Shown here piece after piece: positions 4,414-6,694 of a stretch of 6,694 nucleotides of DNA. This DNA comes from Cytophagales bacterium (GTDB taxonomy: Bacteria; Bacteroidota; Bacteroidia; Cytophagales; Cyclobacteriaceae), in assembly GCA_029262955.1 (NCBI GenBank), contig JAJCYL010000061.1:1-6694 (forward strand), in the 5' to 3' direction. Under the pieces are notes generated by a model. That model worked only from the letters and a program-made list of their open reading frames with translations. It searched no databases and had not been told where the DNA came from. The position numbers were made by a program, and so were the translations under genes. Each line of letters opens with the position of its first letter. Within the stretch, counting starts at the first letter, position 1.

Positions 4414-6694
4414 CTATTTCTCAAACCCCTTCCCGTATTGCTTTTCGGCCCTGGTGCTTTTTTGGATACCGACACTACTAGCTGCTCCACTGAGGAGTAA
4501 TTTACCCCAATAATGGAATATCGAGCGTGACGGATCTCTTTCCTGGAAAATTTTGCCATTGCGAAGGAACAGGAATGTTGGATTATTGCTTTTTACCACG
4601 AAGGTGTTGGCCAAGAAAGTCCTTATTCCTTGTCCAAAGCCTTTTGTGTCATGGGTTTCACGGTTTAATATTTGAATTTTCAAATCATTGTAGCGCAATT
4701 TCATCTGACCTTTAGCCAATTGGTTATTTGCTCTAACATTGAACCATATTTTTTTGGCGTTACCACTTCTAATATTGAGTCCGGATGAAGGCCTGAGCAT
4801 ACGATTCATTGAATCAAGGGCCATGTCATTCACTTCACCTACAAAAGCAAACTGGTCAAATGGATTATTCATGTCAAATAATACTGCAACTTCAAATTTC
4901 CCATCTCCCATCAATAGCCCCTCACAACTCAATCGCATTGGTGACTTAAACAGGCTATCAACGGTTGTAATATGATATAAATTCCCGTTGAGATCGTTAA
5001 AACTTATTTCTCCTACGTCTTCAGACTCACTTAGTTTTTCCTGATATCTAATGTCACCGGTGACATTTAATGTGTCTACCAAAATCCACGATTGCAGCTC
5101 CTTTAACATCCGCTGTGGTAGGTGCTTCACCTGATTTGGCGCCCTCTCAACGGACTTATCACGATATATCAATGCCTCTAATCCACCAATATGCATTTTT
5201 TGGATATGATACTTTTGATCATTTATACATTGATTGGCGTTCAATCCCGTGAGGTGTATACTGTTGCTGTGCATATCAAACCAATCACTCTGATATTCTA
5301 ACTGGGCGCTGTATGCTGAAGCAGAAAGGTTTGATGAAAAATCAATACCTAAAAGACCAAGTGTATTATTTGGATATTGATAACTGATGTCACCCACCCC
5401 AAGTACATATTCGTCACGTAAAGGGAAATTAAGATGCTCTCCTTTGAATGTGGCCGAACCAATGGCATGAAGGAGGTCAGTCCATTCAACCTTCTCACCA
5501 TCAAAAAATCGCTCTATTTCAATTTGATCCAAAGAAATACCTATTTCATCCACGGTGATATTGGGCAGCTTCGCATCAGTTGTATTTTCTTGATTAAGCG
5601 GATTTGGTAAGGAGATGTTTCCCTTTGTAAGCTCGAAATTATCCGCCGCAAATGCTTTATTGAAGACCAGTCTGTCTATATCAAGGTTTCTAACTACAAC
5701 TTTGGGTAAAGAGATTGCCGTGGTTTGTCCTGAATCAGAATAAATAATTTTTTCGATTTTCAGGTGGTTATTTCTTTTGTCAAATTCAAGGTTTCCTATA
5801 GTGAGAGAATCTGAATTAGCCAACTGAGGTTTAATGTCTTTCAATAAGAGGTTAAAATTTCTTGCGAAGAACAGGTTTTTATCATTTTCATTACTGTATG
5901 GATAATTGACTTCCTCCAGTTGCAGGTTTGTATCACCTATCCTCAGTTCCGTAAGAGGCTCAAGCTGTTCGTTTAGAAAAGTCAAATTGGCCAGTTTGAG
6001 ATCAGCCATGTTAAACTGTATCTGATAGGAGGTGCTATCTAAAAGATTAGGCTTCGCTGTTCCGGAATGAATAGTCAATTTAGGGCTGTTGAGTATGATA
6101 CTATCACCTTTCAGGTAGTTATTAGACCAAAATGAGCGTTGATCAAGGCCAGTTACTTTCAGATCGGTAAAAGTGCCATTGAACTGCAAACCCCCTGAGG
6201 TGTACTTACTACTAATGTTCAGATTGTTACTGATCAATTCGCCAGATGGACTAATCTCAAGATGATCAACAGTAATGTCATGTCCGATTTTCGGAGATCT
6301 CACATCAATATTTTCGAAAACACCGTAGATTTGCTGTTGTGAGCCTGTGGTCAGCTCAGCACTGATTATTTCCGCATTATAGAACGAAGAGCTATCGATG
6401 GCAATTTCGAATTTCCCCCGATTGATCGCAATATACCTTTCCTCCAGATGAATTGCCTTCGGATTCTTTTCATTAAGGGAGGAATAATCAATTTTGAAAT
6501 TAGCGTCGTTCATGAAAATTGAATCTATTCTTTTGTTATTGGTGGATAGGATGCTATCCAAATGAATGCCCAACACTTGTAATTCACCGACATCTCCTGT
6601 TATGGTTTGCCTGTCATTTTGAAAATTAAACTGCCAGTCGATCAGATCTAAACGATCAACTGTTCGTTCGATCTTGAAACGATCACCGGTTAAT
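4414..6694 (-). CDS. AsmA/DUF748-like large envelope protein (partial, N-terminus outside window)
   Basis: The minus-strand frame stays open from the right edge (last full codon at 6693) to the TAG at 4416-4414, giving 759 residues. The start lies outside: no Met begins the visible part, and the TTG near 6576 is simply a Leu inside the frame. The visible protein is a long beta-rich string of repeated segments of the kind LEISPSGELISNNLNISSKYTSGG, with few cysteines, as in AsmA/TamB-like and DUF748 proteins. The last 153 residues look like the conserved C-terminal part: FAFVGEVNDMALDSMNRMLRP, SGLNIRSGNAKKIWF, GQMKLRYNDLKIQIL, FLANTFVVKSNNP and SIFHYWGKLLLSGAASSVGI, then a basic tail. Family knowledge: such proteins are inner-membrane anchored, extend through the periplasm and affect outer-membrane lipid homeostasis. 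The anchor would be in the missing N-terminus. Function here is inferred only from class. Confidence 0.75.
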   Translation of the reverse strand, partial: LTGDRFKIERTVDRLDLIDWQFNFQNDRQTITGDVGELQVLGIHLDSILSTNNKRIDSIFMNDANFKIDYSSLNEKNPKAIHLEERYIAINRGKFEIAIDSSSFYNAEIISAELTTGSQQQIYGVFENIDVRSPKIGHDITVDHLEISPSGELISNNLNISSKYTSGGLQFNGTFTDLKVTGLDQRSFWSNNYLKGDSIILNSPKLTIHSGTAKPNLLDSTSYQIQFNMADLKLANLTFLNEQLEPLTELRIGDTNLQLEEVNYPYSNENDKNLFFARNFNLLLKDIKPQLANSDSLTIGNLEFDKRNNHLKIEKIIYSDSGQTTAISLPKVVVRNLDIDRLVFNKAFAADNFELTKGNISLPNPLNQENTTDAKLPNITVDEIGISLDQIEIERFFDGEKVEWTDLLHAIGSATFKGEHLNFPLRDEYVLGVGDISYQYPNNTLGLLGIDFSSNLSASAYSAQLEYQSDWFDMHSNSIHLTGLNANQCINDQKYHIQKMHIGGLEALIYRDKSVERAPNQVKHLPQRMLKELQSWILVDTLNVTGDIRYQEKLSESEDVGEISFNDLNGNLYHITTVDSLFKSPMRLSCEGLLMGDGKFEVAVLFDMNNPFDQFAFVGEVNDMALDSMNRMLRPSSGLNIRSGNAKKIWFNVRANNQLAKGQMKLRYNDLKIQILNRETHDTKGFGQGIRTFLANTFVVKSNNPTFLFLRNGKIFQERDPSRSIFHYWGKLLLSGAASSVGIQKSTRAEKQYGKGFEK

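Noticed and set aside
4527..5252. Several short plus-strand open frames
   Set aside because: They are opposite the AsmA/DUF748-like gene, whose frame is open for 759 residues with a recognisable C-terminal pattern.
6574..6576. TTG as the start of the AsmA-like protein
   Set aside because: The frame continues upstream without a stop to the window edge with plausible protein sequence, and the expected N-terminal membrane anchor has not yet been reached.

Overview
The window looks like chromosomal DNA of a member of the Bacteroidota, probably a Cytophagales-type bacterium. This is inferred from protein families rather than a marker gene. The AsmA/DUF748-type protein has a C-terminus of the kind typical of this phylum, starts lack Shine-Dalgarno sequences, and one exact TAnnTTTG (-7 type) motif lies before a gene. 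Base composition is moderately AT-rich and even, except in the repeat block.

Layout: (1) At 1-651, on the minus strand and cut by the left edge, is an NYN (PIN-like) nuclease-fold protein with a C-terminal OST-HTH/LOTUS RNA-binding domain. (2) Diverging from it across 94 bp, at 746-1672 on the plus strand, is a complete GhrA-type glyoxylate/hydroxypyruvate reductase. (3) Positions 1673-2275 hold no credible gene. They contain two tandem copies, about 254 bp apart, of a non-coding unit that carries three different hairpins in fixed order (A, B, C). (4) At 2276-4411 on the plus strand is a complete Tat-exported, probably lipid-anchored molybdenum hydroxylase large subunit (isoquinoline 1-oxidoreductase beta/aldehyde dehydrogenase type), with no iron-sulfur subunit beside it. 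(5) At 4414-6694 on the minus strand, converging with only 2 bp between stop codons and cut by the right edge, is a large AsmA/DUF748-like envelope protein.

The four genes do not form an obvious pathway. Gene orientation is minus, plus, plus, minus, and the only co-directional pair is separated by the 0.6-kb repeat block. The most unusual part is that block. Its two copies are nearly identical over the right 180 bp but clearly diverged to the left. They differ in the loop of one hairpin, and the two base changes that fall in stems keep G-U pairing only on the minus strand. This fits a structured, mobile or recombining intergenic element of the REP/BIME kind. I cannot show from the sequence alone that it is a new system.
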